Source: Tumebacillus flagellatus (GTDB taxonomy: Bacteria; Bacillota; Bacilli; Tumebacillales; Tumebacillaceae). Taken from it: a stretch of 64,000 nt of DNA. Under the pieces are notes generated by a model that was not told where the DNA came from, did no database searches, and was given only the letters and a program-made list of their open reading frames with translations. Positions 17,915 through 26,254 of the stretch are shown in pieces (positions within the stretch are counted from its first letter, which is position 1; each line of letters opens with the position of its first letter). Location: positions 126,187 through 190,186 of the forward strand of contig NZ_JMIR01000002.1 in assembly GCF_000714935.1 (NCBI RefSeq), written 5' to 3'. The position numbers were made by a program, and so were the translations under genes.

Positions 17915-18381
17915 TTTCCTTGATTGTAGCGATGGATGAGAACCGTGTGATCGGCATTGACAACAAACTGCCGTGGCACTTGCCGGCCGACTTGGCGCAC
18001 TTCAAAGCCACCACGACGGGGCACACGGTCGTCATGGGGCGCAAGACGTTTGAGTCGATCGGGAAGCCGCTGCCGGGGCGGCGCAACGTGGTGCTGACGC
18101 GCCAGCAGGACTGGTCGGCAGCGGGCGTGGACGTGATTCATGCGCTGGACGAACTGCCGGAGGGCGACCTGTTCGTGATCGGCGGCGCAGAGCTGTTCCG
18201 CGAAGTGCTGCCGCAAGCGGAACGGATGTACATCACGGTGATCCGGCACACGTTTGAGGGGGACGTGGTGTTCCCGGAGTTCGATCCGCTGGAATGGCGG
18301 GTCGTGGAGCAGAAGCCCGGCACGGTGGATGAGCACAACGTCTACCGCCACACGTACTTCACGTTCGAGCGAAAAAAATAA
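17911..18381 (+). CDS. folA: Dihydrofolate reductase
   Basis: A 156-residue DHFR, which reduces dihydrofolate to tetrahydrofolate with NADPH. The sequence has IVAMDENRVIG, LPWHLPADLAHFK (catalytic Asp), MGRKTFESIGKPLPGR and IGGAELF. It starts with TTG, overlapping the previous stop, with GGAGAG upstream. No thymidylate synthase gene is adjacent, unlike in many Firmicutes. Confidence 0.95.
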   Translation: MISLIVAMDENRVIGIDNKLPWHLPADLAHFKATTTGHTVVMGRKTFESIGKPLPGRRNVVLTRQQDWSAAGVDVIHALDELPEGDLFVIGGAELFREVLPQAERMYITVIRHTFEGDVVFPEFDPLEWRVVEQKPGTVDEHNVYRHTYFTFERKK

Positions 18382-18411
18382 ACGGGGCCGCTGTTGCGGC
18401 TCCGTTTTTTT
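18381..18411 (+). terminator. Terminator after folA
   Basis: ACGGGGCCGC pairs with GCGGCTCCGT (one G-T pair), followed by seven T. Confidence 0.8.
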
Positions 18412-18453
18412 CTGCGTGCTTATGGCTAGACCGAGTGGTAAGAGGTGAGTCGT

Positions 18454-19332
18454 ATGCAGGCAGAAGAAGCGCAGCCGGTAATCGGTCTGTTGACGGAGAA
18501 CGAGATTCGGGAAGGCTTAACGAGCGGCGAAGTGGTGATTTGGCCGTTTGAGGAAGGCAAGATAACGCCCGCCGGGTATGATTTAACGCCGACGGAGTGG
18601 GTGTTTTCGCTAAACTCGCGGTTGTTGGTGCCCGTCGTGCACGAGGGAGCGGAGAAGTTTTGTTGGGTGGAGCCGCAGGATACGGTGTTGGTCTTGACGC
18701 GGGAGGCGGTGCGGCTTCCGCGGTATATCGCCGGGACGTTGCTGTCCAAAGCGAGCGTGACGGCGGGCGGGTTCGGGCATTTTTCGATGGCGCTGGATGC
18801 CCAGTGGCAGGGGCCGTTGTTGCTCGCGATGAACAACCCGACGGGGCGGCGGGTGAAGTTGCCGTTTGTCACGGTCGGGGAGGACGGCGAAGTTCGCGAG
18901 CACACGGTGGCGGCGCTGCGGTTTGATTTGATTCGGTCGTTTATGGGCATGAAGTCGGAAATTCGCGAGGCTCGGTTGTCGTTTCCGCAAGAAGCGCAGT
19001 CGGGTAAAAAAGACCCGCTGGCGGAGTGTTTGCGCGGAATCGCGGAGATTGATTTCTTGGCGGGGCAGGGCGAGCGGTTTGAGGCGGAAGTGTTTAAGCG
19101 CAATTATGAGGAAGCGCTGAAGCGGATTCGGTTTTACACGGAGCGGGGGCAGAGGATCAGTCGGGAGGTGTTGACGCGCAGGCGTTTGGTGGCAGGCGTG
19201 CGGCAGGGCGGATTCGGTGCGGCGCTGGTCGGGGTGTTGTCGTATATGGGATATCAGGCGGTGGCGTTTGGAGATTGGACGTTTTTGGCGTTTGGCGGGA
19301 TGTTGTTGGGGGTTCTTTTTCTGAAAAAATGA
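18454..19332 (+). CDS. dCTP-deaminase/dUTPase-like protein with C-terminal membrane anchor
   Basis: A 292-residue protein. Residues 15-160 resemble the trimeric dUTPase/dCTP deaminase fold: ITPAGYDL (37-44) matches the I-P-S-x-D-L motif, and GTLLSKASVTAGGF (94-107) matches the phosphate-binding G-R-S-S region. The following LDAQWQGPLLLAMNN (114-128) aligns with the segment that holds the catalytic Glu of dCTP deaminase, but no Glu is present. A helical linker (170-250) leads to two membrane helices (253-270, 273-290). It may bind a nucleotide without deaminating it. ATG 18454 follows GAGGTG by six bases. Confidence 0.7.
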   Translation: MQAEEAQPVIGLLTENEIREGLTSGEVVIWPFEEGKITPAGYDLTPTEWVFSLNSRLLVPVVHEGAEKFCWVEPQDTVLVLTREAVRLPRYIAGTLLSKASVTAGGFGHFSMALDAQWQGPLLLAMNNPTGRRVKLPFVTVGEDGEVREHTVAALRFDLIRSFMGMKSEIREARLSFPQEAQSGKKDPLAECLRGIAEIDFLAGQGERFEAEVFKRNYEEALKRIRFYTERGQRISREVLTRRRLVAGVRQGGFGAALVGVLSYMGYQAVAFGDWTFLAFGGMLLGVLFLKK

Positions 19333-19334
19333 AG

Positions 19335-19358
19335 AGGGTGGGAGTCGCCCGCCCTCTT
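19335..19358. terminator. Terminator between the dCTP-deaminase-like and SDR genes
   Basis: GAGGGTGGG pairs with CCCGCCCTC on a five-base loop between convergent genes; T-runs are short. Confidence 0.5.
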
Positions 19359-20133
19359 ATCGTTGAAAGCCGCCTTCGGAATGAATGATCTGCCCGGTGA
19401 TCCACTCGGCTTCATCGGTCGCGAGAAACGCAATCAACCGCGCCGCGTCTTCCGGTTTCCCCACGCGGCCCAGCGGGAATTGAGCCAGCAAGGCTTGCTC
19501 CAACTCCGCGTCCATCCAGCCGGTGTCGGTGGGGCCGGGGTTGACGGCGTTGATGGTGATTCCTCTCTTGGCAAGCACCGGCGCGAGCGTCGTGGTCAGC
19601 GTCTCCACCGTCCCTTTGGTGATCGCGTACGCGATTTCCGTGTACATCGGGCCGAGCGATTGCCCGGATGTCAGCGAGATGACGCGCCCTCCCGACGGGA
19701 GCGAAAATCGCTTCGCAAACTCAACCGTCAACATCGTGGTCGCGCGGACGTTGATTTCATAGTGCCGATCCAGCGTCTCCACATCGAGGGCGTCAAGGCC
19801 GTCGTTCGTGGAATAACAAGCGTTGTTGACGAGGATTTGCGGCGTTCCCATCAGTTCTGCGGCTTTGAAAACTTCTTGGTAAGCATGAGGCTGTGCAAGA
19901 TCGAGTTCAAGCCGCTCACAGCGCACGCCCGTCGCTTGCAGTTCCTCCTGCAGTTGCAACGGTTCGACACGGCGAACTTCTTCCGCCGAGAGCTGGTCGT
20001 ACGAACTCCAGTACACCATGAGAATGTCGGCACCGCGTGCCGCCAGAGCTCTTGCCGCCGCCGCGCCGATCCCGACACGGCGGGATGCTCCGGTGATGAT
20101 CGCGAGCCGGTTTTGCAGGGGAAGTCGGGTCAT
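19357..20133 (-). CDS. SDR-family oxidoreductase
   Basis: A 258-residue classical short-chain dehydrogenase. The cofactor motif is TGASRRVGIG, slightly longer than the usual TGxxxGIG; NNAC replaces NNAG; the Ser-Tyr-Lys centre is in TSGQSLGPMYTEIAYAITKG; NPGPTDTGW follows. It most resembles 3-oxoacyl-reductase-like SDRs, but the substrate is unknown. Its start overlaps the stop of the 5'-nucleotidase gene (ATGA). Confidence 0.87.
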   Translation of the reverse strand: MTRLPLQNRLAIITGASRRVGIGAAAARALAARGADILMVYWSSYDQLSAEEVRRVEPLQLQEELQATGVRCERLELDLAQPHAYQEVFKAAELMGTPQILVNNACYSTNDGLDALDVETLDRHYEINVRATTMLTVEFAKRFSLPSGGRVISLTSGQSLGPMYTEIAYAITKGTVETLTTTLAPVLAKRGITINAVNPGPTDTGWMDAELEQALLAQFPLGRVGKPEDAARLIAFLATDEAEWITGQIIHSEGGFQR

Positions 20134-21539
20134 GAAGTGACCTCCTTGCGTTGATTGCGGATGTGTGCGATGTACGCGTCCTTGACGTAGGTATAGTCAT
20201 CGACGTGCAGAATCTTCGACCCCTCCAGCGAGGGGTAGTAGAGCGAGTCCGCATAACCCAAGTGCTCGCCGCCGCCGACGGTGTACCAGCGTTCGGGGTC
20301 GAGCGGCTCACCGTTGACGCGGCAGTTGGTAATCTCCCTGTCCCTTTCGTCCCACGTCAGACCGTCGAATTGAATCTTGCCGACAGGAAGCCCTTCCTTG
20401 GGACGGACGCCGCCGCCGATTTTGTGGCGGTTGTAGATGTCCGGGTTGTTTCGTTCGTGGAGCAAGCCCAGGAGTTGCTTGCCTTGGAATTCAAACTTGG
20501 TGACGTTGACCAAGCTCATCAGGTTGCGGTAGATGTCGCCCACGGTGAGCGGCCCCGCCGGAAATCCCGCGACCGCAACCGCTCCGAACATCATGCCGAG
20601 TTCCGCTTGGTAATAGTCGCGCATGACGGCGGCGAGGTGCGCGATCAGTTCGTCGTGGGACACCGGAGTTTCAAGCACGCCGAGGACTTCGGAGATTTTC
20701 GCTTCGATCACCGATTGAGCGTCCTCGTAGATCTGTTGAAGTTCCGCGTCCGGAAGCATGTCTTCTTCGACCGGATGCAGGCAGCCTTGCAGAGAAGTGA
20801 TCGTCTGACCGGGCGCTGCCTGCAAGTCCAATTCCAGCGTCAACTCGCCCAAGAATCGCGCCATCGCCCCCGCTTGAGCGATCCATACGCCCGCCTCGTG
20901 CAACGGTTCATGCAACGCGTCATGCGTATGCGCGCCGATGATCAAGTCGACATGTCCCGCCAAGCGGGGCGCCAATTCTTGGTCTTGGTTCAATCCGGCG
21001 TGCGACAGCAGGACGACGAGGTCGGCGCCTTGAGCACGCAAGCGCTCCGCTTGCGTGCGGACGGCGGTGACGGTGTCTGCGTTTTTGACGTGCAGCGCGT
21101 CTTCATAGAACGTGCCGAACTGATCGGTGATCCCCGTCAGTCCGATTTTGATACCGTCGAGGTCGAGCAGCAACGCCTCTTGCATGCCGCCGATCGGAGA
21201 ACCGTCTCCTTCCACAACGTTGGCGAGCAACCACGGCACGCGGGAGGCACGGCTTAGTCCGCGAATCTGCTCCAGCGTGAAGCGCGACAGTTCGTTGTTG
21301 CCGACCGCTGCGGCGTGGTAGCCGAGCGCCGCGTGCAGGTCGAGATTGAGTTGTCCGTCTGTCGCTTGGCATTCCAAAATCGAGATATCCAGATGATCGC
21401 CGCCGTCCACAACCAAAACAGGCACGCCTGCCGCGCGCAGGCTGTTTCTTTTTTCCCGAAGCAACCCGGCCAGTTTGAGCTCGTGGGCAAAGTTGGAGTG
21501 AATGTCGTTGGTGTGCAAGATCGTCAAGTTGCGTTTCAA
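20130..21539 (-). CDS. Bifunctional metallophosphatase/5'-nucleotidase (YunD-like, cytosolic)
   Basis: A 469-residue two-domain enzyme. The N-terminal metallophosphatase domain has TILHTNDIHSNF, DGGDHLD, GNNEL, LSHAGLNQD and GAHTHD; GNNE instead of GNHE is typical of the cytosolic YunD group. A 5'-nucleotidase C-terminal domain follows from about residue 290. No signal peptide is present. The start is TTG 21539: AGGAAGGGAG lies eight bases upstream. It likely hydrolyses nucleotides or related phosphates. Confidence 0.87.
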   Translation of the reverse strand: MKRNLTILHTNDIHSNFAHELKLAGLLREKRNSLRAAGVPVLVVDGGDHLDISILECQATDGQLNLDLHAALGYHAAAVGNNELSRFTLEQIRGLSRASRVPWLLANVVEGDGSPIGGMQEALLLDLDGIKIGLTGITDQFGTFYEDALHVKNADTVTAVRTQAERLRAQGADLVVLLSHAGLNQDQELAPRLAGHVDLIIGAHTHDALHEPLHEAGVWIAQAGAMARFLGELTLELDLQAAPGQTITSLQGCLHPVEEDMLPDAELQQIYEDAQSVIEAKISEVLGVLETPVSHDELIAHLAAVMRDYYQAELGMMFGAVAVAGFPAGPLTVGDIYRNLMSLVNVTKFEFQGKQLLGLLHERNNPDIYNRHKIGGGVRPKEGLPVGKIQFDGLTWDERDREITNCRVNGEPLDPERWYTVGGGEHLGYADSLYYPSLEGSKILHVDDYTYVKDAYIAHIRNQRKEVTS

Positions 21540-21650
21540 TGGGTAGACTCCCTTCCTGCTCGTTTGTGTTTGTATTCGATAGTCTGCAAAAAATTCCCTG
21601 TTTCTTCCCCCTTCTTGATCAAAAACCACCCCGTAACCTCATTTACAACC

Positions 21651-21679
21651 TTGGAAAATCTCACTAAATTTAGTACACT
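21651..21679 (+). promoter_or_regulatory. Promoter of the LRAT-domain gene
   Basis: TTGGAA (21651-21656) and TACACT (21674-21679) are 17 bases apart. Confidence 0.55.
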
Positions 21680-21722
21680 AAAATTAAATACAATCGCTTC
21701 ACTTTCAGGGGAGGGTATGAAC

Positions 21723-22211
21723 ATGAGCAGAAGGAATCGCCGCTCCGGGAGTTCGCGAGTCGGGGTCTTGGGGCTGTTGGGGGAAGCGGTGCAAGCGGCA
21801 ACGGAGATCGGCAAGCATTCGTCGGTGCGGGAGATCCGCAATCTGTCCCAAACGGTGGAAAACTTTCTCGACGCCAACGACCCGCGCTCTGTATCGCGCA
21901 GGCTGCTCACCGACGAGACGCACCGGCTGCAAGCGGGCGATCACGTCTATTGCCAACGCCTCGGCTATACGCACCACGGCATCTACGTCGGGTCCGGCCG
22001 CGTCGTTCATTACTTGCTCGACCACGGCGTCATCGAAGACTCGCTCGAAGGCTTCGCGGCGGGCGTCAACGTGCACCGCAAACACAGCATCAAGCGTTAT
22101 TCCGACCGCGAGATCGTCCGCCGGGCGTATGCGCGGGTCGGAGAGCGGGACTACAATCTGTTTCACAACAACTGTGAGCACTTTGCCAACTGGTGCCGCA
22201 ACGGCGGTTGA
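21723..22211 (+). CDS. LRAT-domain (NlpC/P60 superfamily) protein
   Basis: A 162-residue protein with a C-terminal LRAT domain (residues 68-162): LQAGDHVYC, the catalytic His in THHGIYVG (84-85) and catalytic Cys151 in NNCEHFANWC. The fold is that of papain-like NlpC/P60 enzymes; vertebrate relatives are acyltransferases or phospholipases. The first 60 residues are basic and helical, without a signal peptide. Start ATG 21723 sits eight bases after GGGGAGGG; an earlier ATG at 21717 is too close. Confidence 0.82.
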   Translation: MSRRNRRSGSSRVGVLGLLGEAVQAATEIGKHSSVREIRNLSQTVENFLDANDPRSVSRRLLTDETHRLQAGDHVYCQRLGYTHHGIYVGSGRVVHYLLDHGVIEDSLEGFAAGVNVHRKHSIKRYSDREIVRRAYARVGERDYNLFHNNCEHFANWCRNGG

Positions 22212-22215
22212 GAAG

Positions 22216-22248
22216 GAGAGAGCCGGCCCCGGTGCCGCTCTCTTTTTT
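22216..22248 (+). terminator. Terminator of the LRAT-domain gene
   Basis: GAGAGCCGGC pairs with GCCGCTCTC (one bulge), followed by TTTTTT. Confidence 0.7.
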
Positions 22249-22337
22249 CGGTCTTGATTTCCAGATGGCAATGCGAGATCTTTCTGGCATACTAGAGTCA
22301 CGATGTCATTCCGACTCCGTGGAAGAGGGGTACCGCC

Positions 22338-23612
22338 TTGAGCAAGGATTTTTTCTTGAATGTGATGATTGTGCTGTTTCCCGTGCTGATCTTCCAAGTT
22401 TTCTACAACAACCCGCTTCAAAAGCTGACGCGTCGCCATACGTGGTGGGTCGGAATCCTCTATGGAATCTCCGCGTTGTTGTGTTTGCGATATCCGTATA
22501 TCGACGGCTACGGATTCTATTGGGACTTGCGGGCGATTCCGTTGACGCTGTCGCTTCTGTACGGCGGTTTTCTGTCCGCAAGTCTCTCGCTTGGTATCGA
22601 GATGTCCTTCCGCCTGTGGGTCGGGGGGCAATCCGCTTGGTTTTCCATTTTGTTTCAGTTGGCGATGCTGCTCTTGCTGCTTCCGTTTGTCCGAAAGTTT
22701 TACTCCTTCCGCCCCCGGCAACGCCTCGCCGTCGTCGTGGGATTTACGATGGTGGAGTATCTGATATTTCTCGTGCGCCTCTCCTATGAAATCAATCTGT
22801 TCGCACATCTCTCCTATCGCGCCGAAGCCGCCAAGAACTGGCTGTTTCTGATTCTGTACGGACTCTTGCAAGCCGCTGTCATGGCGGTCGCCGCGTGGCT
22901 CCTCGAAAACATGATCTCCACGACCCGGATGCGCGACGAAGTGAAGCGATCGGAACAACTCCGCGTCATCTCCGATTTGGCACCGTCGATCGCCCATGAA
23001 GTGCGGCATCCGTTGACCGTCGTGCGCCGCTGCTTGCAATTGGTGCGCGGAAACTTGGATGACCAAAACCAAAAAAACGACTTGAACACGGCACTCGCCG
23101 AATTGGATCGTGCCGAATTCATCATCAGCGATTATCTGAACTTCGCCACACCGCATGCGGAGTCGATGACGGTGTTGGACGCCGCCCCGGTACTGCACGA
23201 TGTCGTGACGTTGATGAAGCCCTATGCGCAACAGCGCGGCCTAAAGCTGCAAGCGCACATCGACCCTCCCCTCCGGGTGTGCGCCGACTCGGATAAATTG
23301 AAGCAAGCGGTGATCAACCTCTTGAAAAACGCCGTCGAAGCCAGCGCCAGAAGCGGCGGAACGGTCACGCTGCAGGCACGCGTCGAGCAATCGTCCGTCT
23401 GCGTGCGCGTGCTCGACACAGGCATTGGCATGACAGAGGACCAAGTCAAACAGTTGGGCCAGCCGTTTTACTCCACCAAAAAGCAGGGCGGCGGCCTCGG
23501 TCTGATGGTGACGTTTCGCATCGTGGAGAAGATGAGCGGCGAGTTGTCGTTTCAGAGCACGCCGGGCGTCGGCACCGAAGCGACGATCCGGCTCCCGGTC
23601 GCGGACGACTAA
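22338..23612 (+). CDS. Orphan sensor histidine kinase, KinB-like
   Basis: A 424-residue kinase. About six membrane helices (7-190) form a 5TM-LYT-like sensor. A HisKA domain has His220 in SIAHEVRHPLTVVRR and a HATPase domain has NLLKNAVEAS, DTGIGM and GGGLGLMV. There is no adjacent response regulator. Kinases of this layout (KinB, KinD) feed the sporulation phosphorelay, which fits a spore-forming Firmicute; that role is inferred. The start is TTG 22338, seven bases after GAGGGG. Confidence 0.87.
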   Translation: MSKDFFLNVMIVLFPVLIFQVFYNNPLQKLTRRHTWWVGILYGISALLCLRYPYIDGYGFYWDLRAIPLTLSLLYGGFLSASLSLGIEMSFRLWVGGQSAWFSILFQLAMLLLLLPFVRKFYSFRPRQRLAVVVGFTMVEYLIFLVRLSYEINLFAHLSYRAEAAKNWLFLILYGLLQAAVMAVAAWLLENMISTTRMRDEVKRSEQLRVISDLAPSIAHEVRHPLTVVRRCLQLVRGNLDDQNQKNDLNTALAELDRAEFIISDYLNFATPHAESMTVLDAAPVLHDVVTLMKPYAQQRGLKLQAHIDPPLRVCADSDKLKQAVINLLKNAVEASARSGGTVTLQARVEQSSVCVRVLDTGIGMTEDQVKQLGQPFYSTKKQGGGLGLMVTFRIVEKMSGELSFQSTPGVGTEATIRLPVADD

Positions 23613-23654
23613 AAAAACCCTTTTCCCGTCAATCAGCGGAAAAAGGGTTTTTGT
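23612..23654. terminator. Shared terminator of the kinase and MFS genes
   Basis: AACCCTTTTCC pairs with GGAAAAAGGGTT; an A-run precedes and a T-run follows, suiting both convergent genes. Confidence 0.8.
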
Positions 23655-23667
23655 TTGTGCGGCGGGT

Positions 23668-25131
23668 TTAGGCTTTGAGCGCTTGCGTCGGGAGGTTGTG
23701 GGCTTGGCGCTTCTTGCGGATGAAGAAGCAGACCGGGATGCCGGCCAGCGCGATGAACGTCGCCAGCAAATACACGTCGTTCATCGACAGCGTGAAAGAA
23801 TGCAGCGCGATGCTCTTGGCGTCGCCCGCTTGTTGCAGAGCAAGTTCTGCCGAGTGCGAGGTCTCGCGCGCGCCGAGCATCGATGTGAACATCGCGATTG
23901 CAAACGAGCCGACCACGTTGCGCAGCCAGTTCGTGATCGACGATGCGTACCCGGAGACGTTGCGCGGAATCTCTTCCATCGCCGACGTCTGCGCGGGCGT
24001 GAACGAGAGCGCGATGCCGATGTTGCGCACGATCATCCAGAGCATCACGTAGCTCTTGGACGTTTCCGGCGTCAACTGCGCCATCATCCACGTGCCGAGC
24101 GCGATGAACAGGATGCCCGTGGTCAACAGCACCGTCGGGCCGATCTTGCTGTAGAGACGCCCGGCGAGCGGCGTCATCAACGCCATCGCGATCGAGGCGG
24201 GCAAGAGGATCAGCCCGGCGTCAAGCGGAGAAGCGAGCAGGACGTTTTGCAAAAACAGCGGGGTCAAGTACGTGCCGGAGTACAGAGACAGCGTGATGAT
24301 GCAGAGAATGATCAGCGAGATGTTGTAGCGCTTGTTTTGGAAGACGCGCACGTAGAGCAGCGGCACGTCGGTGCGCAGTTCGCGCACGAAGAACAGCACC
24401 ACCATCACCGCGCCGAAAATCAGCAGACCGAGAGTCTTGCCCGACCCCCAGCCCCAGGCGTTGCCTTTGGAGAACGCGATCAAGAGCGACAGCGAGCCCG
24501 CGACACAGGTGATCAGGCCCGGCAAATCGAATTTTTTCGGGACGTTCAAGCGGTAGTACGGAACGAGCCGCTGGGTTAGAATGATCGAGAGCAGGCCGAT
24601 CGGCACGTTCATGAGGAACATCCAATGCCAGCTGTATTCCATCAGCCACCCGGCGAGCGTCGGGCCGATCGCCGGCCCCAACATGCTGGAGAGCGACCAC
24701 AGCGAGAGCGCGATCGGTTGGCGGGGCTTGGGCACGACTTGGAAGATGATCGTCATCGTCGCGGGCATGACCAATCCGTTACACGCGCCCTGCATCGTGC
24801 GAAACGCCACCAGCGACCAATCGTTCCACGCCACGGCGCAAAGCAGCGAGAACAGCGTAAATCCGATCAGTGACCCCAAGTAGAGCCGCTTATAGGAAAA
24901 GCGCTCTCCCAAGTATCCGCAGATCGGAGCCGTCGTCCCCGTCGCCAACAAAAATCCGGTCAGCGCCCACTGGATGGTGCTGAGGTCGGAATGAAAATGC
25001 TCGATCAAAACGGGTACCGCCACGTTGATCGTCGACGTGCTGAGGACCGTGAGGAAGGCCCCGCAGAAGAGCGCGATCATCACCGGCCAGAACTTCACGT
25101 CTGAGCCTTGTGTTTGCGATGTTTCACTCAA
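23668..25131 (-). CDS. MFS drug transporter, DHA2/EmrB family
   Basis: A 487-residue transporter with 14 predicted membrane helices, the DHA2 layout. The A-motif-like GYLGERFSYKRLYL follows helix 2, and motif C-like GPAIGPTLAG is in helix 5. Proton-driven export of toxic compounds is the usual role. Translation appears to start at TTG 25131 behind GGGGGAG. The divergent padR-family gene and two PadR boxes in the shared control region indicate substrate-inducible repression. Confidence 0.9.
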   Translation of the reverse strand: MSETSQTQGSDVKFWPVMIALFCGAFLTVLSTSTINVAVPVLIEHFHSDLSTIQWALTGFLLATGTTAPICGYLGERFSYKRLYLGSLIGFTLFSLLCAVAWNDWSLVAFRTMQGACNGLVMPATMTIIFQVVPKPRQPIALSLWSLSSMLGPAIGPTLAGWLMEYSWHWMFLMNVPIGLLSIILTQRLVPYYRLNVPKKFDLPGLITCVAGSLSLLIAFSKGNAWGWGSGKTLGLLIFGAVMVVLFFVRELRTDVPLLYVRVFQNKRYNISLIILCIITLSLYSGTYLTPLFLQNVLLASPLDAGLILLPASIAMALMTPLAGRLYSKIGPTVLLTTGILFIALGTWMMAQLTPETSKSYVMLWMIVRNIGIALSFTPAQTSAMEEIPRNVSGYASSITNWLRNVVGSFAIAMFTSMLGARETSHSAELALQQAGDAKSIALHSFTLSMNDVYLLATFIALAGIPVCFFIRKKRQAHNLPTQALKA

Positions 25132-25153
25132 ACTGGATCTCCCCCTACTAGAG

Positions 25154-25182
25154 TTGAGGATATGTCAGAAATGACATATAAT
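25154..25182 (+). promoter_or_regulatory. padR promoter
   Basis: TTGAGG (25154-25159), a 17-base spacer and TATAAT (25177-25182) point toward the padR gene. The spacer holds PadR box 1. Confidence 0.75.
25162..25177. promoter_or_regulatory. PadR box 1
   Basis: ATGTCAGAAATGACAT matches the PadR consensus ATGT-N8-ACAT exactly and lies in a 20-bp perfect palindrome. It covers the spacer of the padR promoter. Confidence 0.8.
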
Positions 25183-25187
25183 ATCTC

Positions 25188-25216
25188 ATGTTACGCTTCC
25201 CGAAATACTATGTCAA
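25188..25216 (-). promoter_or_regulatory. MFS transporter promoter
   Basis: On the minus strand TTGACA (25211-25216), a 17-base spacer and TAACAT (25188-25193) point toward the MFS gene. The -35 lies inside PadR box 2. Confidence 0.7.
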
Positions 25217-25225
25217 CACTTACAT
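25210..25225. promoter_or_regulatory. PadR box 2
   Basis: ATGTCAACACTTACAT again matches ATGT-N8-ACAT and overlaps the -35 of the MFS promoter. Confidence 0.78.
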
Positions 25226-25239
25226 ATACGGAGGTTCTA

Positions 25240-25800
25240 ATGAATACGCTTGCATTTGCATTGTTGAGTTTTTTGGCGCGACGTTCGATGTCCGGGTATG
25301 ACTTGATGCTGGCGATTCAACCGCTTTGGCAAGCCAAGCACAGCCAAATCTATCCCACGCTTTCGAAATTGGAGGCGGAAGGCCACGTCGATTTCGAGCG
25401 GGTGTTGCAGCACGACAAACCGGATAAGAAAGTCTACTCGATCACGCCCAAGGGCACCGAAGCCCTGCAAGCGTGGTTGCACGAACCGAGCAGCGACCCG
25501 AACATCCGCGACGAGATGTTGCTGAAAGCGTACTCGCTGTGGCTTGGCGACCACGACGCCGCCCGGCGCTTGCTCGAAGAGCGGATCGCCTACTTCCGCA
25601 AGCGGCTGCAACGCTTGGAAGGCATCTTGGACGACGTGCAGACGGAACACCACTCGGAGCTCGACGTGCCGGACATCCTCTCGCCGGTGTTCACGCGCGT
25701 CAAACTGCTGGAGCGCGCCATCACGACCGCACGCCTGGAGCTGGACTGGTGCTACGAGTTCCTCAAACAGATCGAACAGAGTGCAAAAAAACCCCGCTGA
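25240..25800 (+). CDS. PadR-family transcriptional regulator
   Basis: A 186-residue PadR regulator. The winged helix (residues 1-80) has MSGYDLM, HSQIYPTLSKLEAEGHV and YSITPKGTEAL; a helical C-terminal dimerisation domain follows. It is transcribed away from the MFS pump and most likely represses both the pump and itself through two ATGT-N8-ACAT boxes between them. GGAGG precedes the ATG by five bases. Confidence 0.92.
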   Translation: MNTLAFALLSFLARRSMSGYDLMLAIQPLWQAKHSQIYPTLSKLEAEGHVDFERVLQHDKPDKKVYSITPKGTEALQAWLHEPSSDPNIRDEMLLKAYSLWLGDHDAARRLLEERIAYFRKRLQRLEGILDDVQTEHHSELDVPDILSPVFTRVKLLERAITTARLELDWCYEFLKQIEQSAKKPR

Positions 25801-25829
25801 CACACTTGGGTGTCGGCAGGGCTTTTTTT
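25789..25829. terminator. Terminator after padR, also facing the immunity-like gene
   Basis: CCCCGCTGACAC pairs with GTGTCGGCAGGG with one mismatch; A- and T-runs flank it. Confidence 0.75.
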
Positions 25830-25831
25830 GG

Positions 25832-26254
25832 TTAGGCCATCATCAATTGGTCTAGAAAGGACATACCGCCTAAGGTTTTGTTATATAAGAACAGAAACTT
25901 ATCCGCAGCATCCGTTTCACCCACGGATAGAAGAATCGATACGACGCTCTCTTGTATGTGTTCGACAGTTACATCACCTTGATCGAAGTATTCATAGAGA
26001 GCTTGCACCAATTGGCTATGCAGTTTCCGACTCTCTTTACTTTCATCTAAAAGACCGAGCAAGTGAACATAGCCGACAAGCGCAAGATGAGGTTCGTCGT
26101 GCAAATCGTCATCGCCAAGTTCATTCAGTGTGAAAGCGACGGCTTCCGCAGGAGTGAATCGATTTCCGCGTAGCACGCTCGCGGCGAGTACTTCGATGGA
26201 ATCCACCAACTCCTCATACCGATCCAAGAACTCCTTAGAATACTGGTTTGCCAT
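25832..26254 (-). CDS. Unknown acidic protein, possible immunity partner of the deaminase
   Basis: A 140-residue, Asp/Glu-rich helical protein that I do not recognise. Its ATG lies within the last codons of the deaminase-like gene (20-base overlap in another frame), preceded by GGGGTG seven bases away. Tight overlap of a small acidic gene behind a toxin-like enzyme is the usual layout of toxin-immunity pairs, which is the only basis for suggesting that role. It is AT-richer than its surroundings. Confidence 0.65.
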   Translation of the reverse strand: MANQYSKEFLDRYEELVDSIEVLAASVLRGNRFTPAEAVAFTLNELGDDDLHDEPHLALVGYVHLLGLLDESKESRKLHSQLVQALYEYFDQGDVTVEHIQESVVSILLSVGETDAADKFLFLYNKTLGGMSFLDQLMMA

